Positions 22,227-34,349 of a DNA stretch of 64,000 nt are shown one piece after another. The notes under the pieces were generated by a model. It saw nothing but the letters and a program-made list of their open reading frames with translations, had not been told where the DNA came from and made no database searches. Each line of letters opens with the position of its first letter. Within the stretch, counting starts at the first letter, position 1. This stretch comes from Dactylonectria macrodidyma (lineage: Eukaryota > Ascomycota > Sordariomycetes > Hypocreales > Nectriaceae): contig JAGMUV010000025.1 in assembly GCA_020744425.1 (NCBI GenBank), positions 930,001-994,000 on the forward strand, given 5' to 3'. The position numbers and the translations under genes were made by a program.

Positions 22227-24572
22227 TTAAGGCAAAGAGGCAAACAATTGCACTATATCCTCATGCCCTCGTCTAGCCGCCCACAAGAGCGGCGTCTGCC
22301 CGCTCCTGTCTTGCGAGTTGGCGTTCACGTCGTTTCGCTCGATAAGCAGCCGCACCACAGCCTCGTGCCCTCCTGCCGCCGCCCATGAGAGCGGTGTTTG
22401 CCGCAATAGAGCATCTTGTAAGTCGGCGGCTGTGTCGTCTCGATCGACAAGCAACTCCACCACAGCCTCATGCCCTCGTCTAGCTGCCCATAAGAGCGGT
22501 GTCTGCCCGTTTGTGTCTCTTGAGTCGGCAGCTACGTCGTCCCGGTCGACAAGCAGCTGTACCACGGCCTCGTGGCCATTTTTAGCTGCCCATGAGAGCG
22601 GCGTCTGCCCACTTGCGTCTTGCGAGTCAGCAGCTACATCATCCCGGTCGACGAGCAGTTGCACCACAGCCTCGTGCCCTCCCGCCGCTGCCCACGAAAG
22701 CGGCGTCTGCCCGAATAGAGTATCTTGCGAGTCGGCGGCCACATCGTCCCGCTCGACGAGGAGACGCACCACGGCCTCATGGCCTTCTCTAGCCGCCCAC
22801 GAGAGCGGCGTCTGCCCATTTATATCTTGAGAGTCGGCGGACACGTCGTTCCTCCTGACAAGCAGCCGCCCTACAGCATCGTGGCCTCCCGCCGCTGCCC
22901 ATGACAGCGGCGTCTGCCCGTTCTTGTCCTGCGAGTCGGCAGCTATATCGTCCCGCTCGATAAGCAGTTGCACCACAGCCTCATGCCCTTCCGCCGCTGC
23001 CCATGAGAGTGGCGTCTGCCCACTTATGTCCAGTGAGTTAGTGGCCACATCATCCCGTTCAACAAGCAGCCGTACTGCAGCCTCATGCCCTTCTTTAGCT
23101 GCCCATGAGAGCGGCGTCTGCCCGTTCTTGTCCTGTAAGTCGGCAGCCACATCATCCCGTTCAACGAGCAGCTGTACTACAGCCTCATGCCCTTCCTTAG
23201 CCGCCCATGAGAGCGGCGTCTGTCCGTTCTCGTCCTGTAAGTCAGCAGCCACATCGTCTCGCTCGATAAGCAGCTGTACTACAGCCTCATAGCCTCCTTT
23301 AGCCGCCCATGAGAGTGGCGTCTGCCCGAATAGGGTATCTTGCGAGTCAGCAGCGACGTTGCCCCGCTCGACGAGTAGCCGCACTACACCCTCATGCCCT
23401 CTCGCCGCCGCCCATGAGAGAGGCGTCTGTCCACCTAGATCTTGCAGGTCGGCAGCCATGTTGTCCCGCTCAGCGAGCAGCCGCACTACCGCCTCATGCC
23501 CTCCTTTAGCTGCTAACGAGAGCGGCGTCTGCCCAAATAAAGTATCTTGCGAGTTGATGGCCACATCGTCCCGCTCGACGAGCACTTGCACTACGGCCTC
23601 GTGGCCTCCCGCTGCTGCCCACGAGAGCGGCGTCTGCCCGAGATGAGTATCTGGCAAGTCGGCAGCTACATCATCCCGGTCGACAAGCAGTTGCACCACA
23701 TCCTCGTGCCCTCCCGCTGCCGCCCACGAAAGCGGCGTTTGCCCGCTTGTATCTTGTGAGTCAGCAATTACATCATCCCGTCCTACAAGCAGCCGCACTA
23801 CAGCCTCATGGCCTTGCGAGGCCGCCCATGAGAGCGGCGTTTGTCCGCTCGTGTCCTTTAAGTCGGCGGACACGTCGTCCCGCTCAACGAGCAACCGCAC
23901 CACGGCCTCCCACCCTCGCTTAGCTGCTAACGAAAGCGGCGTCTGCCCGCTCATATCTTGCGAGTCAGCAACCACATCATTCCGCTCGATAAGCAACCGT
24001 ACTGTAGCCTCATGGCCGTGCTCAGCTGCCCATGAAAGCGGCGTCTGCCCGTTTGCATCTTGCGAATCGGCAAGTACATCGTCCCGCCCAACAAGCAGAC
24101 GCACCACAGTCTCATGGCCTCCTGCCGCTGCCCACGAAAGCGGCGTCTGCCCGAATAGAGTATCTTGCGAGTCGGCGGCCACATCGTCACGCTCGACGAG
24201 CAGACGCACCACAGCCTCATGGCCTCCCGCTGCCGCCCACGAAAGCGGCGTCTGCCCGAATAGAGTATCTTGCGAGTCGGGGGCCACATCGCCCCGTTCG
24301 ACAAGCTGCCGTACTACGGCCTCGTGCCCTCCTACCGCCGCCCACGAGAGCGGCGTCTGCCCGTTCGTGTCCTGTGAGTCGGCATCCACATCGTCCCGCT
24401 TGACGAGCAGCTGTACCACCGCCTCGTGGCCTTGCTCGGCCGCCCATGAGAGCGGGGTCCGTCCATTCGTATCCCTCGAGTCAGAAATCACATCATCCCG
24501 TTCGACAAGCAGCTGCACTATAGCTTCGTGGCCCTCTTTTGCCGCCCACGAGAGCGGCGTCTGCCCGCTAGT
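22227..24572 (-). repeat. Tandem 102/105-bp coding repeats (23 ankyrin units)
   Basis: The DNA is a head-to-tail array of 23 units of 102 bp, or 105 bp where the T-L-F codons are inserted. Units are so alike at the DNA level that long out-of-frame shadows appear on the plus strand. This homogeneity points to unequal crossing-over or gene conversion within the array. Confidence 0.9.
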
Positions 24573-25376
24573 GTCTTGCGAGTCGGCAACCTCCCAGCCG
24601 TCGGGCGAGTTGGCGCCCACCTTGAGCTTCTCGAAAACGGCCTCGAAATTGGGATCAAGAGGGATCTCCGTGGCCAAAATCTTGTTCAGTTTCTCCTGCC
24701 CAGGGGCATTCTCGGCTGCGTACTCCTTGTTGATTCCGGTGCACGTAGCATCGCTCATGGGCTTTGCGCTGTCGCCGCTAACAAGGGCCTCGTTGAGGGC
24801 CTTGGCAAGGTTGCTTCTTGAAAGAGCGTCGTCGATGTTAGTGCCCAGGTTTCCCTCTGAGAAGAGTAGGACGAGCTCGCCAGCGGCGGAGACTTCGCAG
24901 CCGCAATAGGAGACCTTCTTAGCCTCGTCGAAGGCCAGGGTGATGGTGTGGGCGGAGCAAATGTCGTTGATTTCAACCTTACCCTCCTCTCCAAAGTACC
25001 CGATAAATGACTTGAGCTGGTCCTCAGCGCCAGCGACGTAGCTAGTAAATGCTCATGTTAATCCCTTTTTGAGCTAATTCATATGAATTGAGGATCCAAT
25101 ATTAGGACTTACCGCTGGATCATTTTGCCAGTTGATATCTTAGCCCAGGAGTTGTCCTCAGCATAGGGCCAAATGGCATTGGGGTTGATGTTGATGGTCC
25201 ATGGTTCACCCAGAATATCTGAGATAGCTTTCTCATGCCCCTCCCTCTTGCTCTCCCAGTTATCACGAACTAGAGAACGTCAGTATTTGACCGTGGACCT
25301 ATATTACAGTGTGCAATGACCTACTGTCCTTGCGCACGACGAGCGGTAGTTTCTCGGCGAGGGGGAGGCGAGGCAT
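22227..25376 (-). CDS. Ankyrin-repeat protein with unrecognised N-terminal domain
   Basis: Three exons (25376-25325, 25269-25113, 25041-22227; introns 55 and 71 bases) give 1007 aa. Residues 1-160 form a globular region I do not recognise: MPRLPLAEKLP, an EPWTINI motif, FGEEGKVEINDICSAHTITL, then SYCGCEVSAAGELVLLFSEG. There is no signal peptide or TM segment. From about residue 227 to the end run 23 ankyrin units of 34-35 aa with the consensus GQTPLSWAA-xx-GHEAVV-x-LLVERDDVAADSQD, one residue longer than the classical 33-aa unit. The two residues after WAA vary while the rest is almost invariant. Six or more units carry a T-L-F insertion. Such near-identical, hypervariable repeats are typical of fungal STAND/NLR-like recognition proteins, but no NACHT domain is present. 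A role as a recognition scaffold is inference. Both upstream introns were inferred because the open frame runs past the first ATG of the long exon. Confidence 0.82.
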
Positions 25377-26129
25377 GTTTACACAGATGTGAAGATTCCT
25401 TCAGGAGGGCTACTCAACTATAAGCAACAAGCGTCTGAAGTCGAGGGTTATAAGTACTGATGAAGACGAACAGCCCAACACTCAATCAACGTGAGGAATT
25501 TATGGCCTTATATACATCTGTGTTCGGCCCCTGAAACAAGCCATCGCTACATCTGCCTTTGGCTTGCCTTAGGCGGCCTCCGGGATTCATGGCTTTCACA
25601 GTGACCGTTTCAAAGCTAGGTAGTCAATGGATGAAGATTGGGACTAATATCAGGGTCCTCTCCCGGTAAGCTCTGTTGGTAGACATGCCAGGAACAACAC
25701 GGCCAATAAACAACCAGAATCAACGCCACCAAGTTAGATTTAAGCGAGTTACCTAAGCGGGGCGGAATTACTCCGTCGAGCTGTTGTTCATCAAGCAGTC
25801 AGGCTTTGCCCTGTTACCTGCGTCATTCCAAGTGTTTAGCCCAATTAATCCCGCTCACATTAACTTAATTTGGTCAAAGAACGAGGGGAATTTACCATTA
25901 TCTACTCCACAGCTAAATCTGCCTCATTGACAACTGCCACTTGTATGCCGCCATGACACCCAGCTGAAATTGTAGCGTTTCTTCTTGGCGCGACTGTGTG
26001 GGCAGACTTGCAAGCCTTTTTACCGCGCACTTCCCCCGCCTCCAGCTCAGCGAATGCCATGGATCGAAAAAGATGACCAGCGCCTCAGCTCGGTCAGATG
26101 TACACACCCCAATGGTTACCGCGATGGAC
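25377..26129. other. Intergenic, upstream of two divergent loci
   Basis: Promoter region of the ankyrin gene on the left side, then the decayed 5' part of the HET pseudogene. The first HET block cannot be recognised here. Confidence 0.35.
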
Positions 26130-27177
26130 AGCACCAACCCAAAGTCTGCGCCTGGACATAAATCCGGCAAATGCGGGATACCAGCATCCCCATACGGAGG
26201 CGGCGCGAAGCCATCACGCTATGGATCGACCAGATCTGCATCAACCAAGCCGACAACGGCGAGAAGAGTGAACAGGTCGGGTTAATAGGAAGTATCTACT
26301 TAGGGGCAAAGCAGGTGCTGGTGTGGCTAGGGCATGCAGGCAGCGGCTCAGACGCATTGATACGCGTGGCAGGATATCGGCCAGTGGGCTCGCGACCTTA
26401 ACTCGAGAGCTATCTTACGCAAGCGGCACCACTTGCTATCGCCCAATAATATTAAATGAGAACCCGGCTGAAGAAGTGACAATGCACTTCCAAACTTTAA
26501 TTGCCCGCACCGTAGATGTCTTTGCCCCGCTAATGCGAGAGATGGTGCTCAGGGACTAGTTGGAGCAGCCGTATTTCACATGCGCCTGGGTCGTGCAGGA
26601 GTTTTCTTTATGCGCCGACACTGTGTTCGTGTGCGGCGCCAAGGTGGTTCCTGTCGAGCTCATCATGCTGGCGGTCGTGATGCTGCAGTTCGCTATCGGC
26701 TACACGTTCCGGAGCGGCTTTAAGGCGCTCCAAATGCCCGAGATGGCCCGGGAGCTGCTGCAGGAGATAGTCGAGGAGCCGACGGCGCGGCTGTTCAGCT
26801 GTCGTGCAGTCTGCCAAAAGCACGCCGGCGACCAGCTGCATATACTGCTGCGCAAGCTCTGCTATTCCCAGTTCCCTAAGGTCCTTGGACTCGCCGGCCT
26901 GCCATCGTGGGTGCCCGACTGGCCATCGAACCTGCGGCCGTCGTTCTATACGGTCAACGAGCGCTGTCAGACTGAGTGGCCGCTACGGCAAAAGGGAATG
27001 ATCACTCCTCTCGCCGTGCCTTCTCCGTCTCGTTTTCTCTCCTTGTTGACCTTTGGTGGCGTTACCGGCGCTTACAAGTTTCGACCTGACAACCACGCAA
27101 CGAATGAAATGTATGATGCGATGCCTGAAACCCAACGACCGATGAAATTCTTCCCAGACTACCGACACGTTAACTAG
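26130..27177 (+). pseudogene. HET-domain protein pseudogene
   Basis: Fragments in several frames keep family order. REAITLWIDQICINQADNGEK (26205-26270) is the second HET block, followed by QVLVWLG near 26311. After an in-frame TAG at 26557-26559 comes LEQPYFTCAWVVQEFSLC, the third block. The tail keeps LPSWVPDWPSN. The usual DPRD-VYALLG segment expected before LPSWVPDW is missing, so there is an internal deletion; the first block is lost through frameshift; and the C-terminus stops early at 27175. Breaks are a frameshift near 26200, another between 26380 and 26440, and the TAG. It belongs to a different HET subfamily (WIDQICINQ type) from the intact gene at 4021. Confidence 0.75.
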
Positions 27178-27189
27178 ACGCATATACTA

Positions 27190-28099
27190 GCTCGGCATGA
27201 CCTCGTGGCGGATCAATACGACAGTGGCTCTTTTTGGGTCTGCGCATTCTTGACTGCCACGACCGGGAAACAGTACCTCGCTCTACAGCATATCCCTTGG
27301 ATCTGCAAACATGACCTCTGTTTGTAAATCGGCTGTCCTCAAACTTGACACAAAGAAGTACTAGAACGGATTCAGCGAGTGCGAACCAACAGCCCATTCA
27401 TCGTCCAACTCCGTCGATATCAGTCTGGACAACTATGGTTTTGGAGTACATCTGAAGAGAAGATGTCTTCTATATATGCTTTCAATACGCTTGACAAGTT
27501 TACCAACGGCCTTGAATTTAGAGCAAACTCCAAGGTGCTTTGAATGGAGGCAATGGAATCATTACCTTTGGTGCCGACTTCGCGAATTCTACTGAGTGAT
27601 CCATTCTGGCTATGAAAACGACTGGAATTTTGACAGTAAATCACAAGACGCTGAAAGTTGATCTTAGTAAATCTTTTACCTGGTACGACAGACAGGCCGG
27701 ATTTGGATCCCCAACAGCTATACCTGGTTTCAGCTTCTTTTCCCAGGAACTTCAATCAAGGCCAGTATCTAGGCCTATAACCTCAATATACCAGCTTCTG
27801 AGAACCGATACACTACGATTCGTGTTAAAGAAGAATCTCATTTTGTTCCATATACTCTAACTGCAAGCACAATGAACATCTAGACGTCTTCTAATACAAA
27901 TGTAACGTACCATCATAGCTGGAGACTGGATTTTAACAATGGCGACTACTTAGTTATCAAATCAGTGCGAAAAGACTAAGAGATCTATGGGCCAGGGGCG
28001 ATTGGTAACACCGTGTACGCCGGATTTGTGGAGTTTTCAGGCAGTTTCTTCGGCCAGCACGCTGGTTTTGGTCTGGTTGAGATGATTCAGCTCCGCTGA
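27190..28099 (+). pseudogene. AttH/CrtC-like (kievitone-hydratase-type) pseudogene
   Basis: The plus strand reads, across a few frame changes, as a full-length homologue of the fungal lipocalin-like AttH family (PF07143/PF17186). This group contains kievitone hydratase and Diels-Alderase-like secreted or tailoring enzymes. Landmarks are DSGSFWVCAFLTATTGKQY near the start, GNGIITFGADFANSTE at about 27545, FTWYDRQAGFG at about 27680, and GFVEFSGSFFGQHAGFGLVEM just before the stop at 28099. At least four in-frame stops fall where Trp or Gln is expected (TGA after NSTE, TAG after KASI and after TMNI, TAA after VRKD), all explicable by RIP-type transitions. Function is lost. The family assignment rests on motif recall, not a search. 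Confidence 0.6.
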
Positions 28100-28320
28100 G
28101 ACATACAGCCCTTTTTGAGCGTAAGATGGTGGTGGTTGACGTTTACTTTCTTGCACAGATTAGGAATATTTTCCCTCTGTACCCAAATCTACTAGCTAAC
28201 CCACTGAATAAATACTATGTAATCTTAAATCAGCTCAGAAAATGAGGGCTGTGTCGCGTGGGACTTAGTGAAATTTTAAGTACAGTTCTAAATAGACATT
28301 TCAGTATAGTAACAGTCAAC

Positions 28321-28412
28321 TATTGAGGTTATGGTCCTTGGCAGCGCACACTCAGAGAGGGGCCAGAGGTTAAACAGTCAAAAAAAATAAAAATACAACC
28401 AATAGTGAATAA
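28321..28412 (+). repeat. Copy 1 of a ~92-bp dispersed repeat
   Basis: This segment begins TATTGAGGTTATGGTCC, contains an A-rich tract and ends AATAGTGAATAA. It is essentially identical to 51351-51440 (differences only in the A tract). It lies at the left edge of the RIP-degraded block but is not itself mutated. Confidence 0.85.
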
Positions 28413-29663
28413 TTCAGCCCGAAGGCGTTTTACTCAGTCAGAAAGAATTAAGCATAAAACCTCCTCTGATTAGCTAATTAGCCTGGCCTGTACTTAACTC
28501 GCGCACGAATTAGTCTGCTAATAACGCTACTAAATAAAGCTGTACAAACTCCTAAGCGTTAACTAAGTAATTAGCTAGCTTAGTAAGCTCTCTAAGAGCT
28601 TTTAGGTTCTTTTTTTCTTTAATATAATCCTTATATTCGTTGTTAAAACCGCTGTTCGGACTTTTGTTTCTGCGCTGCTGCGTTCCTCGTTGCCGCGTTT
28701 CTATACAGTCACGTGTTTGCATTGCTTGAGTTATTATGAAACGAAGGACTCGATTGATTGGTCGACCTAGTTATAGATAGACTCTTATCCCTCCTCCCTT
28801 AGAACTCATTAGTAGAACCTCCCTCCGCTACATCCTTCTATTAAACCCCTCAGTTTCTAGTATGTTAGTCCTTTTGTGTGTTAATAATGGCTACATTGCT
28901 TATAACTTATATTATCTACCCTTTATTAATATTAGCTAATGACTTAAAGAACGCTATTTCTTCTAGAGATATTTTAGTTACTAGCTTTACTACTAATTGT
29001 CTTAAGAAGTATTATTCATTTTTAATCTAGTTCTTAAATCGTTAGTTACTTCTAAAGAAACATAGTCTTAAGAATACCTCAGTCTTAAAGATCACTAAGG
29101 TGACTCGTTTACTATTAAAAAGTCACTAGGTCTTAATAGTTCTAGTTTCCTTAAGACTATAATTTACTACTATAGCCTTTAGCTTATTAAGGGTTTTTAT
29201 ATCCTTACTAAGCTTAGTATTTAAGTTATATATAAAAAGAGCATAGCGGCTACTTGTTAAATCCAAATAAATATATAAATATATATATCTCCTTTAATAA
29301 GCTAAGTTTTAAGCTTTATTATAAGCTTAAAAGTTCTATATAAAATTCTATTTAAATATACTAAAATACAGTATTAATAACACTATTCACACTATATAAC
29401 TAATAATAGCTAGTCGGCCTAATATTGGTCCGTGCTTTGAAATCAGGCAATTTTGCTTTATAATCAAGGCTTTCAATTCCTCCGTGATTTGAAATCAAGA
29501 TATCTCAGCATTTCCTTGACATATAATTACAAAAATAATACCACTAAATAGCTGAATTTTTAAGCTTCCTAATGATATACCTTATATCTTAGTGACTATA
29601 TATTTGCCGGCTCAATTTGTCTATAAAAGAAGGACTACCTCTAGGGCTTATTTTCTTTATAAG
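28413..29663. repeat. RIP-affected transposon DNA left of the chromovirus
   Basis: Composition becomes AT-rich from about 28800. The part 28641-28800 is a comparatively GC-rich copy of a repeat whose AT-shifted counterpart lies at 63416-63562. Two copies of CCGTGxTTTGAAATCA lie near 29431 and 29482. No open frame survives. Confidence 0.6.
28641..28800 (+). mobile_element. LTR-like repeat fragment, copy A
   Basis: The segment starts TGTTAAAACCGCTGTTCGG and runs through GGTCGACCTAGTTATAGATA. It aligns along its whole length with 63416-63562, where most differences are C-to-T or G-to-A in the second copy. The TG start suggests an LTR end, but the other LTR end and a partner LTR are not visible. 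Confidence 0.55.
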
Positions 29664-29832
29664 AGTTAGGGCCGATGGAGCTGTGGTCTTATCAGATAAG
29701 AGGCCACATAACATAGGCTAGACTAGCTCTTTAGCGAGGGCTCGCTAAGCACTCACTAAGTAAACGCTTACACACCACCCTATACCTACTTTTAGATCTC
29801 ATATATAATACCTTAATAGACTGACCCTTATA
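29664..29832 (+). repeat. Left LTR of the chromovirus
   Basis: Begins AGTTAGGGCCGATGGAGC and ends GACCCTTATA. It matches 40353-40521 over its full 169 bp, with differences mostly G/A and C/T. The left copy is less mutated than the right one. Confidence 0.75.
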
Positions 29833-30589
29833 ATTCGTTTACTTCTATATCCTAGCGGATTATTAATACATTATATAAGATAAAAAGGAATATACTACTA
29901 AACCCAGGTATTATTAAGCGAGCGATAAGTGAACTATAAATAAATATAGGACTATTTATTTAAAACTCTATATAAAATAAAGCTAGGAAAAACTTTAAAC
30001 TACTAATTGTAAATAATAAAGGGTTCTAATTAGAATATAATCTAATTAATTACTTAATCTAGGAGGAAACTGAAGTAAGGCTACTTTATATATTCTATAA
30101 AGATAGCTTTTATAAAGAATTACTATTATTTATAGTTTAATAATTAGTAATTAAGTGCTTATTAAGAAGTCTATAATTAGGTTTTAAGAATAATAATAAT
30201 AGGATATAATTACTCTTTTATATTATAATATAATAGTAAGAATAAAACTAATATTTTTAAAAGAAACTATTAGTATAACTTATTAAAAGCTTAGATAAGA
30301 AAGACCTTAAAGAATATAATAGATTACTATACTATCTTTATATAATATTAACTAAAGGGGCTAATAGAGTCTAAATTAATGTAAAGTCCTTATATATAAA
30401 ATATATAACTAATAAGGAAATATCTCCTTTAGCTCTTATTAGATAAGACTATAAATAATATATTCAAAATCTCCTGATTTTTAGCTTTATAATGGTATAT
30501 ATTATGCCTCAGAAAGCCTATCTTCCTTATACTATAACCACAAAAGACATCTATAATAAGAACCTTCAATAAGGTTAGAGTTCAAGCAT

Positions 30590-30925
30590 CAGACATACGT
30601 CTAACAGTCCTAAAACTCGGGACATGTCTTACCCGGTTTTACTATGACAAATTGTCCAAATCCCCTGTTAGATTGGACATGTGACTAGACAGCAATCTCT
30701 CTATAAAGCTGGGGCTTTTCTCTAGCCAGTCCAGAAGGATTATCATTATCAATACATGCATTTCTCAACCAATCACATCAAACTGACTACCTTTCTAATC
30801 GTCTTTTCCTGCTCTTTCTGAATCTTTAATCCCTTTTCTGATTGGTCAATTCCTTGACCCACAATCGCCGAGTTCCACTAATAACCTTCCACTCCTTCCA
30901 CTCCTTCCACTGCTATAGCCTTTAC
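30590..30925. other. GC-richer island inside the RIP block
   Basis: This ~330-bp stretch has near-normal base composition and ends in a short tandem CCACTCCTT repeat. It contains TGTTAGATTGGACATG (about 30655) followed by a CTATAAAG box and TATCAATACA, which looks like a promoter-bearing LTR. It may be the element's untranslated leader or a later solo-LTR insertion that escaped RIP. Its ends are not resolved. Confidence 0.4.
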
Positions 30926-33900
30926 AATTAATAATTAAATAGAAGTAGTAAAGATAGTAAATGATTTTTAAGTATTTATTAGAATATACTAAAAGATCCT
31001 CTAGTCTATAATCAAACTCTCTTTACTATTATAAACTTAGTAAAGAGATTACTTAAGAAACTTTATATATTTTATATAGGACTAATTTATAGCCTTTTTA
31101 AAGAAGCTTTATATAGACCCTAAATAGAGAGAAGTTAAACTATATAAAGAGCTTATAGCTTTTTAATAGCTCTCTAACTAGTTACTAATAAAATACTTTA
31201 ATATATAGAGATCCTTATATTTCTTATTAAAAATAAAAGACTTAAAAGAAGATAAAATGCTTATATTATAATACTATTATAGACTTTAAAATAAGGTTAA
31301 AAAAGACATTTAAAAAATATAAGTTAATATCTTATAAGCTAGAGAACTTATATTAGAAGTATAATAACTATAGTAATCCTATAGTTAATATAAGGATATA
31401 CTCTTAAGCTAAAGTAAGAAGAGAAACTACTTTAATAATAAGTAAGAAAGGCTATAGAAAAGACATATACTAAAGACCTTAATATATATACTATAAAGTA
31501 GACTTTATATCTTATAAGAATAAGGAAACTTAATAAGAAGTAAAAGAAGAGGTAGCTATTCTAACTACTTAGGATTAAGCAGTTAATAAGAGTATAGTAA
31601 GTACTTAGTAAAGCTAAGAAACAATTCCCACATTTAGTACTATAACTATAATAAGAGGGGCCATTTTGCTAATAAATGTATAGTAATTAAGAGAGCTCTT
31701 AGTAAATAGAATTAAAGAGGCTATTAGAAAACTATAATAATATAATAATTCAGTATAAAAGTTAAAGAGATTGACTTATTAGAAAATAACTAAGTATAAG
31801 GTCTAAAGATATAAACTCTATATTAAAACCACATCTTATATTAATCAGTTTAATCGCTTAGAAATAAGTAATTATTCTCTAAGTATATAATAAACATAAG
31901 GTTAAAGTAAATATAAATATAGTTATAGAAGTTAGCCTAATTAATAAGAAGCTAGTATAGAAGCTAGGCCTTAAACCTATACTAAATTAGCAAGCCCTAA
32001 AGCTAGTAAGCTTTAATAAGACTACTTATTCTATACTATAAGTATATTAAGTAATATTCTTCTTCTTTAATTATTAAGAATTAGTAAAGAAAATAAGACA
32101 TTTATTTATAAAAGCCTTATAGAATTAACTTAAAAGAATAAGTAACTTATTACTAATAAGAAAGACTATAAACTAAGAAGGCATTATAATTAATATATAT
32201 ATAAATATATAGTATTATAAAGCAGTCTTAATATAAGATTCTAACTCTTTTATAAAAGACCTTATTATAAATAGTAAAAAGGCATATATTATATATATAT
32301 ATAGTATATTAGTACTAAATGAGTAAGTACTGCTTGCCCTTAGAGAAGAGGATAAAGAAGGGATTAGTATACTATTACCTGAACTTAAGTTAGAATGAGA
32401 GATCTTTAGTAAAGCTAAAGTAAAGAAGTTACTACTCTTAGAAAGAGCAGAACATTTTATTAAACTGATAGAAGGTAAAGAGCCTCCTTTAGAAATAATA
32501 TACTTTACTAATAAGAAGTAAGTAAAGATTATTTATAATTACTTTACTAAGAATATAGAGATTGGTTAAGTGAATAGCTTAATTAGTAAAATAAGAGCTC
32601 TAGTCCTATTTATTCTTAAAAAGGATAGAAGTATTAAGATATATATTAATTATTATAAGTTAAATGCAGTTATTATTAAGAACTATTATCCTTTATTACT
32701 AATTAGTGAATTGCTTAATAGACTTATTAGAGTAAAATAGATCTTTAAAATTTATATTTATAATACTTATTATTATATTTAAATTAAGAAGGAAGACTAA
32801 TAAAAGATAGCATTTTATATAAGATATAGTTACTTTAAATATATAGTTATACCCTTTAGGCTAATTAATATACCTACTACTTTCTAAGTATATATTAACT
32901 AAGCACTTATTAGATTGCTTAATACTTATTATATAATATACTTAGATAATATTATAATATACTTATAAATATAAGAATAATATACTAAAGATCTAAAAGA
33001 GGTCTTTTAGAAGTTAAAAACCTTCTAACTCTATATAAAGCTACTAAAGTGCGCCTTCTATTAGAAGGAGGTCGAATTCCTTAAGTATATAATTACTTAA
33101 GAAGGACTAAAGATAGAGCTAAGTAAAGTGCAAGCAATTACTGAGTAGTAAGTACTAGAGAGTATTAAAGATATATAGGTCTTTTTAGAATTCTATAACT
33201 TTTATAGAAAGTTCATTTTAGAATACTCTTACTAAATAGCGCTATTAATAGAGCTATTAAAGACTATAGAGAATAAGAAACCCTTTATATAAAGAGAAGA
33301 TTAAGATATAGTATTCTAAATACTAAGATCTGCCTTCTATTTAATAAGCATTCTCTAATACTAGGATCTAGTAAAAAGAATTAGAGTAGAAATAGATGCC
33401 TTTCTAAAGGCAGTCTCTAGTATTTTAACCTAATTATATAGAAAATAATAGAGACTAGTTATATATTAGTCTTAGAAACTGATAGATACTAAGCAACGCT
33501 AGAGCATTAGCTAGTAAGAACTTCTGGCTATTATTAAGAGCTTTAAGAACTAGAATTACTACTTATTAAGACTCTCTAAAAAATTCCTCCTTTTAATAAA
33601 TTATATAGCTCTTAAAGGAGTAATTAAAGCACTAGCTAAAGACCTAAGAAGCAGGCTAATTAAGTAAGTATATAAATTAGCACTTTTTAACTTTAATATT
33701 AAATATAGACTGGGAAAGTACAATCTAGCTAATAGACTATTCTATAAACCTAACTATATAAAGAGAGAGATAGTATATAATAATATACTCCTAACCTTAG
33801 CTAATAAGCTGAACTTTATTAAAGAGCTTCTACTAGATGTTTACTAAATAATTAGTAACCTTAAAGGTAAATAAAGGTTATAAAAGCATATATTTAAGTA

Positions 33901-34345
33901 ATATAAGCAAGCCTAAAAGGCTTTATAAGTTAAGTTAAGTAGTAAGTACTCTCATCCTATAATTAGAATTAGTATAATAAAACTAAGGAAGATTAAATAT
34001 ATATAGTATTAATCTCTATAATTATAAGAGCTAAAATAGTAAGCTAAAAGACTAATGAATATATAAAGACTGCTTAGTAAAAGCTGGCTGCTTATAAAAG
34101 CTAGGAAGACTTATTTAAAGCTAGGGTTATTAATCTAGAGCAATACATCCTACATCCGATTATAAAGGAGCTTATAATAAGTAAAATAGCATTTTTATTA
34201 TAATTATTAATAAAGTTAGAAGAATTAGTCTGAGGACTGTAAGCTAATGATTATTTCTACTAATAATAATTAGTAAGGGTTTAGCAAATAGCTAGGAAGA
34301 TAAGAACCTATTATTATAATAAAAACAGCACCTTATTCTATAAGG
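30926..34345 (+). pseudogene. Chromovirus gag-protease-RT-RNase H relic
   Basis: The frame, with many stops, can be followed from about 30950. The Gag zinc knuckle at 31638-31679 has the CX2CX4HX4C spacing, but its first two Cys codons read TAC and TAT, i.e. TGY mutated to TAY; the HFANKC half is intact. RT begins near 32440 (AEHFIKLIEGKEPP). It continues with ALVLFILKKDRSIKIYINYYKLNAV, then the active-site box reading YLDN-I at 32939-32953 where YLDD-I is canonical, then FLEFYNFYRKFI. RNase H/connection motifs reach about 33850 (FNIKYRLGKYNLANRL). Codons for Trp and Gln are mostly TAG/TAA. The frame is then cut by the nested element. Confidence 0.78.
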
Positions 34346-34349
34346 GCAG
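34346..34349. repeat. Left copy of 4-bp target duplication GCAG
   Basis: GCAG precedes the left LTR of the nested element and recurs at 37307-37310 directly after its right LTR. Removing the insertion and one copy restores an unbroken pol frame (YKG|RLV). Confidence 0.7.

Noticed and set aside
22227..24572. CRISPR-like array
   Set aside because: Regular repeats here are coding ankyrin units in a eukaryote; no spacers or cas genes.
23851..24909. Plus-strand open frame of 352 aa rich in SSRSTS-ESGVCP repeats
   Set aside because: It is the antisense shadow of the ankyrin array; the repeats mirror the 102-bp units and the minus strand has the clear protein family and introns.
28321..28380. Small RNA gene from the shared 92-bp repeat
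   Set aside because: No pol III A/B boxes or stable fold that I can see; duplication flanks favour a mobile element.
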